From Ariolimax columbianus (lineage: Eukaryota > Mollusca > Gastropoda > Stylommatophora > Arionidae), in contig JAVGWX010000003.1 of NCBI GenBank assembly GCA_036924085.1, positions 131,485,023 through 131,549,022 of the forward strand: 64,000 nt of DNA. The letters are read 5' to 3'. Shown one piece after another: positions 33,784 through 44,100 of this stretch. Made by a program: the position numbers and the translations under genes. Under the pieces are notes generated by a model. That model was not told the origin of the DNA. It ran no database searches and worked only from the letters and a program-made list of their open reading frames with translations. Each line of letters begins with the position of its first letter. The stretch's first letter is position 1.

Positions 33784-34160
33784 AATCAAAGACGATTATG
33801 GGATCAAGATGCTGAGTAGCGCATGAGCTGCAGTGGTCAGCGACCCATAGCTGACTGCTAGCTTCAGGGCCAGCAGACCAAAGCTGCCAAGACCCTTCTA
33901 CACTTCCAAGGCGGTGATCCTTGATAACAGGCTGCAGCAGGGCAGACTGGCGAAGGAGAAGGGATCGAAGAGGGAATGCTAACCTGGTACTAAAAAAATG
34001 CTTGCTGAAGTCGGATGTGTTGGACCAAAAGGTGCAAATATCGCAGTCAAGCTGTAAACTACGACACAACGCATTTCGTTCTCTGGACTACATTTTGCTA
34101 CTTAAGCTCTTTCAGGGTTTGGTAGCGGGAGATTGAGAACGAACAAAGCCAAGCCAAGCC
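33784..34160 (+). mobile_element. SINE-A, copy 1
   Basis: Ordered blocks shared with the copies at 35445, 36966 and 62905 (minus): GTCAGCGACCCATAGCTGAC, GCTGCAGCAGGGCAGACTGG, GGAGAAGGGATCGAAG, GCTGAAGTCGGATGTGTTGG, CGCAGTCAAGCTGTAAACTA, then GGTTTGGTAGCGGGAGATTG. The tail is AACGAACAAAGCCAAGCC. No clear A/B boxes at the 5' end. The frames across it are not genes. Confidence 0.8.
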
Positions 34161-35444
34161 AAATAACGATTATTAAATGACGTCACTGGCCTTGTTAAAG
34201 CTATCTATTCTGCATTCACAGCAGACTGGTTTCGTTATGCCCTGAACACGATTAAGCAAGAACTTTGTAGCCCCCGATGGAGGTGGCTGGATCGTCTGGT
34301 AACTGGGCGTTTAGACAATGTGCTGATAAACGAGGTGATATATGCTTGTGTCTGTCTTGTTTCTAAATATGTTCCCTTTATCTCTCTCTTTCTCGTACTC
34401 CCGCTCTCTCTCTCTCTCTTTCTCTCTCTGGCTCTCTCGTTCTGTATGTGTGTATATCTACCTTCTTTTGCCCTCGTTTTTATTATATCTTTCTCTTTCC
34501 ATCTCTCTCTGTCTCTCTTTCTCGCTCTCTTTCTCTCTCTCTCGCTTTGTTTCACCATGAGTCTTTAAGGATGAGTTCTACCATCTTGTTCCATTTTCAT
34601 TTTCCATTTTTTTCTTTCTTTCTTTCTTTTATTCTTTCTTTCTTGCTGTCTCATTTTGTCATTCTCTGTTCCTATCTCTAACTTTACTCCTCTCTGTCAT
34701 CCATGTCTTCTACAACTCTCTTCAGATCTAGATGTATACAAAATCTACTCACAAAACTGGTATCTGCTCTATTATAGTATGTGTAATATATACCTTTTCA
34801 ACTGAACTTTGACGTCGTCTTGTCTTCATGGATAGAGTGCTATTGTTATGTGAAATTACTTCTTTGTACATCCGAACTTTTCATTCAGTTCTCTTTTTGG
34901 CGTCAACGTTTTATTTTCGATGATAAGAAACAGAGAACTATATAGTCTATAAAATAATAACATATGCTGCGTACGGAAGCAGAAGACAATGGGAACCGCT
35001 TTACTGAGTGCTCATTTGGCCGATTTCCCAAAAACGTTTCTTTCTTGCAAAATAAGAGAGCCAGAAAAAAAAACTCAGAGAATTGCAAATTGTAAACAAA
35101 AACAGCTACAATGGTCGCTAACACAATTGTATTTTAAGCACTCGGAAAATGTAAACACTAAAAAAACAAATAAGAAAGTGAAATATAGGCACTCGTGAAT
35201 CAAAGAACAGACCTCCAAGAGACGAATGTGCCGCTCTGTAGACAAGGTAGACACCCCCATAAAGGTGCTATCATTAGCCTCACCGTTCCCACGCCCAACT
35301 ACGAGTACTCAAAATACAATTGCCCGTTGGATGGTCATCACTCACTTTGTTCTTTCTTGCTAGCGAAACGTGGGCGTCATCTGGCATGAGTTGATTCGAT
35401 TCTCAGAAGTGATTATTTCGTTCTTGTCTCTTTGTTTTGTGATC
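34161..35444. other. No gene recognised; CT microsatellites
   Basis: CT-rich microsatellite at 34378-34555 and TTTC repeats at 34604-34660. Otherwise AT-rich sequence without TE motifs. Confidence 0.5.
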
Positions 35445-35832
35445 TAGATCCTGAGCAGTGCATGAGCTGCAGCGGTCAGCGACCCAAACTCACTACTAGC
35501 TGCAGGGTCAGCGACCCAAACTCACTGCCAGCTGCAGGGTCAGCGAACCAGAGCTGCCAAGACTGTTGTACACCTCCACTTGCTGATCATGGATAGCAAG
35601 CTGCTACAGGGCAGACTGGCTAAAGAGAAGGGATCGAAGTGATATGGCTAACCCGGTACCAAAAATGCCTGCTGAAGTCGAATGTTTCGGATCGAAAGAC
35701 ACAAATATCGCATTCAAACTGGAAACAACCACACAGTGGATTTCGTTCTCCGACAACATCCAGCTACTTGCAAAGCCCTTATCAGGATTTGGTAGGGGGT
35801 GGGGGGATTGAGAACGAAGGGTGAAGAAGAAG
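35445..35832 (+). mobile_element. SINE-A, copy 2, with internal 32-bp triplication
   Basis: Same block order as copy 1 (GGGCAGACTGGCTAAAGAGA, GCTGAAGTCGAATGTTTCGG, GGATTTGGTAGGGGG) and ends in GAAGAAGAAGAAG. Near the 5' end, a 32-bp segment starting GGTCAGCGACCCAAACTCAC is present three times (35474, 35506, 35538); the other copies have it once. Confidence 0.8.
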
Positions 35833-36023
35833 AAGAAGTTCTTTTCGCTTTGTTTTGTTTGTAATCAAGCAATCTTGGTTACTATCAAATATAAAAGCTC
35901 GTTACCATACAATAGGTATTGTTCAAGTTTGAGTATTTTGTGGTATGCTTGTGTATGTGTGTTACATAAAAATGTTTTAGGATATGTTTTGGGGTGTCTT
36001 TGATGTGCTTGTGGGGATGTTTT

Positions 36024-36058
<35 letters not shown>

Positions 36059-36509
36059 CTCTCCCTGTTTTTATGTGACTGTGTCTTTTGGTGCTTTTGA
36101 GTCATTTATGTGTTTTCTTGGTGCGTTTCTTGTTTTATTTGTTGGTGTGTGTGTGTGTGTGTGTCTATGAATGCGTGTGTTTCTATGTATGTGTGTATGT
36201 GTGTGCGTTTATGTTTGTGTGTGTCTTCATATGTGTCTATGTATTCGTCTGTGTCTGTGTGTGTCTATGTTTGTATGTTTCTGTGTGTGTGTCTTTGTAT
36301 GTTTGTCCTTGTGTTTTTGTATGTCTGAGTGAAATGTGCATGTGTGTGTCTATGTACGTCTGTGTCTTTTGTTTGTGTGTGTCTGTGTGTGTGTATGTTT
36401 GTGTGTCTTTGTTTGTGTGTGTGTGTGTCTTTGTATACGTCTTTCTTTGTATGTGTCGTTATATTTGTTTGTTTGTTTGTTTGTTTGTTTGTTTCTAAGA
36501 ATCGACGTC
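35833..36509. repeat. GT-rich microsatellite region
   Basis: (GT)n at 36026-36056, irregular TGTGTNTATGT from 36140 to 36460, (TTTG)n at 36464-36494. Cysteine/valine-rich frames are artefacts. 35833-36020 is unremarkable. Confidence 0.85.
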
Positions 36510-36960
36510 ATTGCCATAGGTGCTCAGTCTATCTCTCATCAAATGACGTAAGGTATGGATGCTGATGGTCCCTGTAGCTCGCTGGTTGTACACTCTCCTG
36601 CGCCGTCCTCTCATGCACCCCACTCCGCTCGAACCTCGTTTAATGTCGAAACTTTTCAGCCTGTGGATTGCTGCTTCCTCTATTGCGGTGTCCTCACCCA
36701 GCAGCCGGTCATTCATTGATTTCAAAATGTCACTTCTATCCATCACTAAAGTGTCCATGATGGTAGTTTGTGAAGCGATTATGTCAGCTCTTTCATTACC
36801 CTGAACCTCGGCATGAGCAAGACAGTAGATCCATTACAACTCCTGGAGATTTGAGACCTCTGCTGCTTTCACTCGTACCTAAGCCATCCCTTCTGTACTT
36901 TCTGAAATACGGCTTGCGCGTCTGTCACGATGAATACCCTTGTTATACAAGTCTCATATT
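36510..36960 (-). pseudogene. RNase H-like fragment
   Basis: Minus-strand reading from about 36950: VIVTDAQAVFQKVQKGWLRY-type sequence (third RNase H aspartate block), then LAHAEVQGNERADIIASQTT, the HxxxxGNERAD box around 36800. The open frame (36495-36758) follows with MDRSDILKSMNDRLL and RGRRRRVYNQRATGTISIHT then LRHLMRDRL. The whole resembles the RNase H-to-C-terminus segment of LINE ORF2 proteins or of RNase H proteins captured from them. RT is not seen here. A frameshift separates the two halves. Confidence 0.6.
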
Positions 36961-36965
36961 TCCAT

Positions 36966-37305
36966 TTGGGATCAAGATGCGTTGCAGTGGTCAGCGACCC
37001 ATAGCTGACTTCTAGCGTCAGGGCCAGCGAACCAAAGTTGCCAAGACCCTTCTACACCTCCACGCGGTGATCCTGGATAACAAGCTGCAGCAGGGCAGAC
37101 TGGCTAAGGAGAAGGGATCTAAGATGGAATGCTAACCCGGTACTCAAAAAATGCTTGCATAAGTCAGATGTGTTGGACTGAAAGGTGCAAATATCGCAGT
37201 CAAGATGTAAACTACAACACAACGCATTCCGTTCTCTGGACTAGATTCTGCTACTTTCGTGGTTTGGTAGTGGGAGATTGAGAATGAACTAAGCCAAACC
37301 AAGCC
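36966..37305 (+). mobile_element. SINE-A, copy 3
   Basis: GATCAAGATGCGTTGCAGTG, then GTCAGCGACCCATAGCTGAC, GCTGCAGCAGGGCAGACTGG, GCAAATATCGCAGTCAAGAT and GGTTTGGTAGTGGGAGATTG, tail AAGCCAAACCAAGCCA. Very close to copy 1, including the GATCAAGATGC start and the AAGCCAAGCC tail. Confidence 0.82.
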
Positions 37306-37700
37306 AGGATGTCAATTTCAGTGCGTTGTATGTGTTTGCCTATGTTTATGTGTATGTCTATGTTTGTGTTTTATCTAATTCTCAACAAAAGACGTATCTC
37401 TTCCACACTCTAACTCTGCACCACAGGAAAATGTGTTCATTCCACGGATTCCGCTAATTTCGATCAGAAAATAATTTCTTTCCTTTGAAATAATTTATGT
37501 AACTCTCAACTAATAAATTCAAATGATCGGATCAGCAATAAAGAGAAGTCGTGCAACAAGGGATTCAAACCGCTGCCATTCTTGTCAGCACACCGGCATC
37601 AAACCCCTTCCGCATTGTTGCCCGTGATCAAATGTCACTTGATTTCTCACGATTGACAAGCACATTTGGTCATGATATTTCTAGTTGTCAGTAAACAATA
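37306..37700. other. No gene recognised
   Basis: AT-rich flank before the GC-rich rDNA segment. No feature seen. Confidence 0.4.
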
Positions 37701-38350
37701 TACTTTTGAATATAAATGGATCTGGGGTAGTTGTCTCGCCGCAGCGACTCAATTTCAACCAGTGTTGGTAAAGCGATCTCAGTCCCGCCAGGCGGAGCGA
37801 TAGCGCGGGCTTGCGGAAAACGCTCGCCTGCCTTTCCCCGTAGTGCGAATTGGGTGCGGTTTGTGGTAGTGGCTCCTCCACCGAGGTGCCCTAGTCTGGT
37901 CCGTATCAGGAAACGTGGTCCGTCCGTGGTGATTTCTCTAAGGCTTATAGCAGAGCTCGACAGTACGTCTCGCTGGTGGTCCGACTCTCGCAAAGAGCTT
38001 GTGACCGGCAAATGGAAAGCAGGAATCGTTGCCTCGAGGCCCTGCCGTTCTCTCCCTACGGAGAAGGGCAGGCCAAATGGTGTCTCTAGTCCCAGTGAAA
38101 TTCGTCGCCGAGGTCGTTGGGATCCGTTCTGCACAGAGCGCTGCCATCCCTCCTCGAGCGAGCCCGGTCGGTCGGTCGTCTGGTGCGTGTAGAAGGCCCC
38201 TGTCAGGCGGTCCTAGGTCGACGGAGTGAGGGACGGGTGGAACAAACCGTCCGTCCCGTCAGTCGGTCCCTGCGGCCGTCGTCCCAGCAAGGCTTTTTAC
38301 ACACCCTTCCTCCGCCGACCGGTGTGTGCTGTACGTACGTCTCCGACAGA
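37701..38350 (+). other. Probable 5' external transcribed spacer of rDNA
   Basis: Composition jumps from AT-rich to GC-rich at about 37720 and stays so to the 18S start. That is the behaviour expected of a transcribed spacer directly upstream of 18S. Several overlapping frames of 60-150 codons occur on both strands, as is usual in GC-rich non-coding DNA; none is protein-like. The left boundary and the rRNA promoter were not identified. Confidence 0.65.
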
Positions 38351-39517
38351 TATCTGGTTGATCCTGCCAGTAGTCATATGCTTGTCTCAAAGATTAAGCC
38401 ATGCATGTCTAAGTTCACACTGTCTCACGGTGAAACCGCGAATGGCTCATTAAATCAGTCGAGGTTCCTTAGATGACACGATCCTACTTGGATAACTGTG
38501 GCAATTCTAGAGCTAATACATGCTTACCAAGCTCCGACCCTCGCGGAAAGAGCGCTTTTATTAGTTCAAAACCAATCGTCGTTTCCCCTCGCGGGGTTGC
38601 GGCGTCCCCACTGGTGACTCTGGATAACTTTGTGCTGATCGCATGGCCTCATGTGCCGGCGACGCATCTTTCAAATGTCTGCCCTATCAAATGTCGATGG
38701 TACGTGACATGCCTACCATGTTTGTAACGGGTAACGGGGAATCAGGGTTCGATTCCGGAGAGGGAGCATGAGAAACGGCTACCACATCCAAGGAAGGCAG
38801 CAGGCGCGCAACTTACCCACTCCCGGCACGGGGAGGTAGTGACGAAAAATAACAATACGGGACTCTTTCGAGGCCCCGTAATTGGAATGAGTACACTTTA
38901 AACCCTTTAACGAGGATCTATTGGAGGGCAAGTCTGGTGCCAGCAGCCGCGGTAATTCCAGCTCCAATAGCGTATATTAAAGTTGTTGCAGTTAAAAAGC
39001 TCGTAGTTGGATCTCAGGCGCAGGCGGGCGGTCCGGCTCGCGCCGGTTCACTGCCCGTTGTCTCCTGCCCTACCGTCTGCCGGCTCTCTCCCACGGGTGC
39101 TCTTCGCTGAGCGTCCTGGGTGGCCGGCGCGTTTACTTTGAAAAAATTAGAGTGTTCAAAGCAGGCCTCGGCTGCCTGAATAATGGTGCATGGAATAATG
39201 GAATAGGACCTCGGTTCTATTTTGTTGGTTTTCGGAACTGGAGGTAATGATTAACAGGGACAAACGGGGGCATTCGTATTGCGGCGTTAGAGGTGAAATT
39301 CTTGGATCGCCGCAAGACGAGCTACTGCGAAAGCATTTGTCAAGAATGTTTTCATTAATCAAGAACGAAAGTCAGAGGCGCGAAGACGATCAGATACCGT
39401 CGTAGTTCTGACCATAAACGATGCCGACTAGCGATCCGCAGGAGTTGCTTCGATGACTCTGCGGGCAGCTTCCGGGAAACCAAAGTGTTTGGGTTCCGGG
39501 GGAAGTATGGTTGCAAA

Positions 39518-39566
<49 letters not shown>

Positions 39567-39590
39567 GCGGCTTAATTTGACTCAACACGG
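38351..39590 (+). rRNA. 18S rRNA gene, 3'-truncated
   Basis: Begins TATCTGGTTGATCCTGCCAG, one base from the universal 18S start. It proceeds in order through GGCTCATTAAATCAG, AATTCTAGAGCTAATACATG, GTGCCAGCAGCCGCGGTAAT, TAGAGGTGAAATTCTTGGAT, GTCGTAGTTCTGACCATAAA and GGAATTGACGGAAGGGCACC. It stops matching right after TTTGACTCAACACGG at about 39590. Roughly 1240 of an expected 1800 or so nucleotides are present. The 3' third, ITS1, 5.8S and 28S are absent from the window. Up to the break the conserved elements look intact, so the copy is recent, but it cannot give a full 18S rRNA. Confidence 0.96.
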
Positions 39591-40210
39591 CCAACACTGA
39601 AATGAGTGACATGCCGAGACCATTCTTCTGGGGTCTAATATGGAACTGGTGCTGGACTTAGACCCCCAGAACTCTGGGGTTATGCCCCTGTGGCTCGGTT
39701 CTGTCTGCATCCAGTGTGTGATAAAGGAATTGACGGAAGAGCACTATCAGGAGTGGAGCCTGAGACCTAAGTTAACTTACCACGCCAATACTGCAGAATG
39801 ACTATCAAAAAGTACACCTTCGCGGGGTCTAATAGAGAACATGTGCTGGAATTAGACCCTCGAAAATTTTGGGGCTACCCTCTAAGAAACTTGACTGTCT
39901 CGCTAAGGGAATTGACGGAAGGGCACCACCAGGTGTGGAATCTGCGGCTTAATTTGACTGAACACGCCAATACTGTAGAACAACTGACAAATCGAGAGCA
40001 CTGCCGTTTGGGTCTAATAATGAACGTACGCTGGTATTAGACTCACGGATGACAAGTCAGCTCTCAAACACTCAAATGAAAGAATGCTACGGAAATCGTG
40101 TCTTAACTCTGCAGAAACCGCAGATTTCAAATACCTGGTCATTGACAAACAAAAGCCCTCAATAAATTCGTCTGACCAAATAGTGAACGGGTGCTGGAAA
40201 TAGATCATCT
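39530..40210 (+). repeat. Tandem 18S-derived units with conserved hairpin
   Basis: From the last intact 18S block, a composite unit of about 184-192 bp repeats at 39530, 39722 and 39906, with a remnant near 40160. Each starts with a progressively altered copy of the 18S segment AAGGAATTGACGG...CAACACG (about 62 bp) and passes into CCAAYACTG. It then carries GGTCTAATA...TGCTGGA...TTAGACC, a 7-8 bp inverted repeat, at 39632-39666, 39826-39859 and 40011-40043 (weaker at 40172-40206). Both arms of the hairpin persist while flanking bases vary. This could be successive target-side insertions of a short rDNA-targeting element, or local amplification; see findings. Confidence 0.75.
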
Positions 40211-40478
40211 GAAGACAGGTCAGTTTTACCCTACAAATGACAGGGCGTTGCTACGGAAAACCAGCTCAAATCGAGAGGAGCCGCAGACACTTTGGTTCAC
40301 GTACCAGGCTGATAAGCCAAGGGCGCGAGGCTACCATGTGGGGGATTACGGCCGAACCCTTGTAAGCCGCAATCCCGCCCAAAATCTCAGCACCACTGCA
40401 ATGGGAGGCTCCTACATGCTCGGGACCTGGGGCATGCGCCCCAGCCCTATCAGGTAGAGCCACAGTAAGAGGTCCTTG

Positions 40479-40502
40479 CCGCCCGCAAATCAAAGCGGGC
40501 GG
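40479..40502 (+). other. Perfect GC-rich hairpin in LINE leader
   Basis: CCGCCCGC and GCGGGCGG form an uninterrupted 8-bp stem around the loop AAATCAAA. It lies about 660 bp upstream of the ORF start, in the region I take as the LINE 5' leader. It could be an RNA structure of the leader; it is not a bacterial-type terminator in this context. Confidence 0.6.
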
Positions 40503-41162
40503 ACAAACTGCTTGATACTCACCCTATACGGCGATGGGGTGCGAAAAACACCAACCAAAGACTTAGAACCTGGTCGGGGTGTCGAAAACAGTAGAGCAGC
40601 CACCACACTGTGAACTGTCAAGACTCAACCACTGACCATGAGAGTTGTCCGCACACCAGGCGATCAACATCTCTGTGACATTACCAGGCTTGTCCTCTGG
40701 CTAAATACACTCCGGCTACGATATCTACCTCTGTACGTTATCAGCCATAACTATCATGCTGGACGCAGAAGAGATGCAGACCAGCGGACATTGCACACCT
40801 GCCCCACTGTGTCAACACCCCAGGTGGCGGGGAATGCTAGGCGTACCATCTCTGCATAGAAGCCAAGAAAACAAAGGGAAAAAGAGATACCCCACACACA
40901 TGCAAATGCTACGTTTCTGGCAGGACGTGACGATCCTGGGATACAGACACACTGGACTGCCTCTCTTCCGGGTAAACCAGTCCATCTCATATATCATCAT
41001 CATTGCACCCTATAGACACGAGTAGTGAAGACTCGATAGTCTGGTAAGACAACTTCCATAGGAGAGAAAACTCTGATCGTAAACAACTGCTGCCTTGCAG
41101 ATAGGCTGGGGACAGCCAAAGGCTAAGGAGGGCATCCCTACAGAAACGCCTGTTGAAATCGG

Positions 41163-44100
41163 ATGCACGGGGCCGCAAGCCTAACAAAACAGTGCAACGT
41201 AAATCACAGTATGATGGCACAACCTATTCGAAAAACGTATGGCGCTCATCCTGAGGAGACCCGCCAGGCAGCGATAGCGCCGGGCCCCACGCCTCGAAGG
41301 GGCCCACCCTTGACTACTGGTGGTCACCCACCCATGTGTCGTGGAGTCAAGGCACATGGCTATGGGGAAACGACTATTGGCCAAAACATCAAGACCCTCA
41401 AAATATTACAGTGGAATGCGGAGGGAGTCATTAACAAAAAACTTTCCCTAACACATCACCTGCATGAAGGTAAGATTGACGTGGCATGTATCCAGGAAAC
41501 GCACCTCAACAATAACCATAAATTCTCAATCAGAGGATACCAGACTTTCCGTCTAGATAGAGAAGGCCACAAAGGAGGGGTCCTGATACTGACCAGAAAC
41601 AGCATACCGAGTAGCGCGGTACCTGTCAATCACACCGGACAAGCAGAAATTGTAGGAGTTGACATAATGGCTCAAGAGACGAAGCTCCGCATTTTCAATC
41701 TGTACGGACCACCAAACAGAGACCTATCGCTCTCGAGCATGGAGGTCAGAGACTCCAACTGCATAGTAGTTGGAGATTTCAACAGCCACTCGGAGAGATG
41801 GGGATACTCTGACACAGACAGCAGAGGTGACGAAGTGGAAGATTGGGAGATAGATGCAAATCTCTCCCTAATCAATAGGCCGGAGGATAGCCCTAGCTTC
41901 TATTCAAGAACATGGCATACCACCTCGACTCCAGATTTGGCCTTCTCCACACAGGACATACACTATAAAATAGGCCGCCAGGTGCTAAACCAACTGGCAG
42001 GTAGCGACCACAGGCCGATCAGGCTAACCATTGACATGGAAGTAGGCCCACAGGAAACAAAACCGCTCCCACGTTGGAATTACAAACGAGCCGACTGGGA
42101 CAGATTTGCAATCCTGACAGATGGGCTGTGTGAAACCATCAACACACGAAACACCAAAATGAAGCCCATGGTAGAGAGCCTAAGCAAGGCAATAATGCAA
42201 GCCGCCACTGAAACCATCCCAAGAGGAGCTAGGAAAAACTATAAGCCCTACTGGAATGATGAGTTGCAGAAAGTGGAAGATACAGTAACAAATGCTAGGA
42301 ACGTGGCAGAACGTGAAAAATCCATGGAGGCAAACATCGCCCTCAAAGCCGCCACGGCGAAGTACAAACACACTCTCAAGCAAACAGCAAGAGAAAGTTG
42401 GAAAAATAAAACAGAAAGTTTAAACCTGGACAAAGAAGGGAACAAGCTATGGAAGCTAGTCAGAGCCATGAACGACGAAACCCCGTCAAATAAACAAATT
42501 ACTATCAAGCAGGGCGAGAACTTGATCACAGGTAAGAAAGCCGCAAACGCCTTTGTCGATCACTATGCCAGAGCAAACCACATCGAGGTCCCTGCAGATA
42601 AGCATACAGATATTAGCGAAGAGCTAAAAGGACACGAAAACATAAATACGGCTCCTGAAGAGCACATGATGGCCAAACTAACCATGCGCGAAATGGAAGA
42701 GGCTATGAGAACACTAAAGAAAAGGAAATCTCCCGGAAAAGACGGGATAACAAACGAAATGCTGATGGGGCTGGGCCAAACAGCGAAGAAAAAACTACTA
42801 TCAGTCCTGAACCAAAGCTGGAAAAGGGGTATTGTACCCCAGGCATGGAAGGATGCAATACTGGTACCAGTACCAAAAACAGGAAAGGACAAAACAGATC
42901 CGAATGGATACAGGCCCATAAGCCTACTGAGCTGTGTCGGTAAGCTGATGGAACGGATGATAAACACTAAACTGATGTGGCATCTGGAAGAAAAACGAAT
43001 ACTAATTCCACAGCAAGCCGGCTTTAGACAGCACAGATCCACTGAGGACCAGGTCATCCTCATAGCCCAGGAGATAGAAGATGCCTACCAGGCACAGAAA
43101 CACACAGTAGCTGTTTGGGTGGATCTGGAAAAGGCATTTGACAAAGTCTGGAAGGACGGACTTAGAGTCAAGTTAAGAAGAAGTGATGTTTGTGGGAAGA
43201 TGTACAAGTGGATCAACCACTACCTCAAACAAAGAACGGCCAGAGTCCAAGTACAAGGGCAGATGAGCAAAAAGGTGACACTCGAGCAGGGAGTACCCCA
43301 AGGGGGAGTACTGTCCCCCACACTCTTCCTGGTATATATAAACGATATTACAGAGAATATACCAAGAAGAGTCCATAGCTCAATGTTTGCAGACGATCTG
43401 GCTATGTGGACTTCTGAAAAGAATCTCACCATAGCAAGAAATCGGATGCAAACGGCCCTAACATCGCTGGAAGAGTGGGCGAACTCATGGCTGGTCAAAA
43501 TAAACGAGGAGAAAACCACGTGCACAATATTCTCGCTCTCATTAAAACCCCAAAGTACCAAATTAAGCCTAAATGGCAAAATCCTGCAGCCAAACGACAA
43601 CCCAACCTATCTGGGAGTCACATTTGATCGGCGCATGACATGGAAAAGTCAGATTGAGAGAAACCGAATGAAAGCCAGAGAAAGAATGGCGATCATGAGG
43701 AAACTTGCTGGCACAAGCTGGGGAGCAGACGAAGGCATACTAAAGAAACTGTACACTGGAAGAGTGAGACCAGTTCTCGAGTATGGCATCGCGGCATGGA
43801 CAACAGCAGCGAAGGCGAACTTCGATAAAGTTAACAAACTTCAAAACCAAGCTATGAGAATCATAACAGGTGGCATGAAGTCAACGCCAATTGTAGAACT
43901 TGAAAAGATTACAAAACTGCAATCCATGACCGACAGAAGAGACTGCAGAGCCCAGCTGCAGTCAGAGAAACTCCGAAGACTGACCGACCATCCAATGTAC
44001 CAGAGGCTAAACAATTTGGGAACTGGGAAACTAAAGCGGAGAAACTTTGCAGAAATAGCCAAAGCAAAGATGCACGAAGATCCCATAAACGCACTAACAA

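Noticed and set aside
36088..36565. Cysteine/valine-rich ORFs
   Set aside because: Translation of a GT-rich microsatellite.
37681..38476. Overlapping ORFs of 60-153 codons on both strands
   Set aside because: GC-rich spacer directly upstream of 18S; open frames are expected by chance there and none is protein-like.
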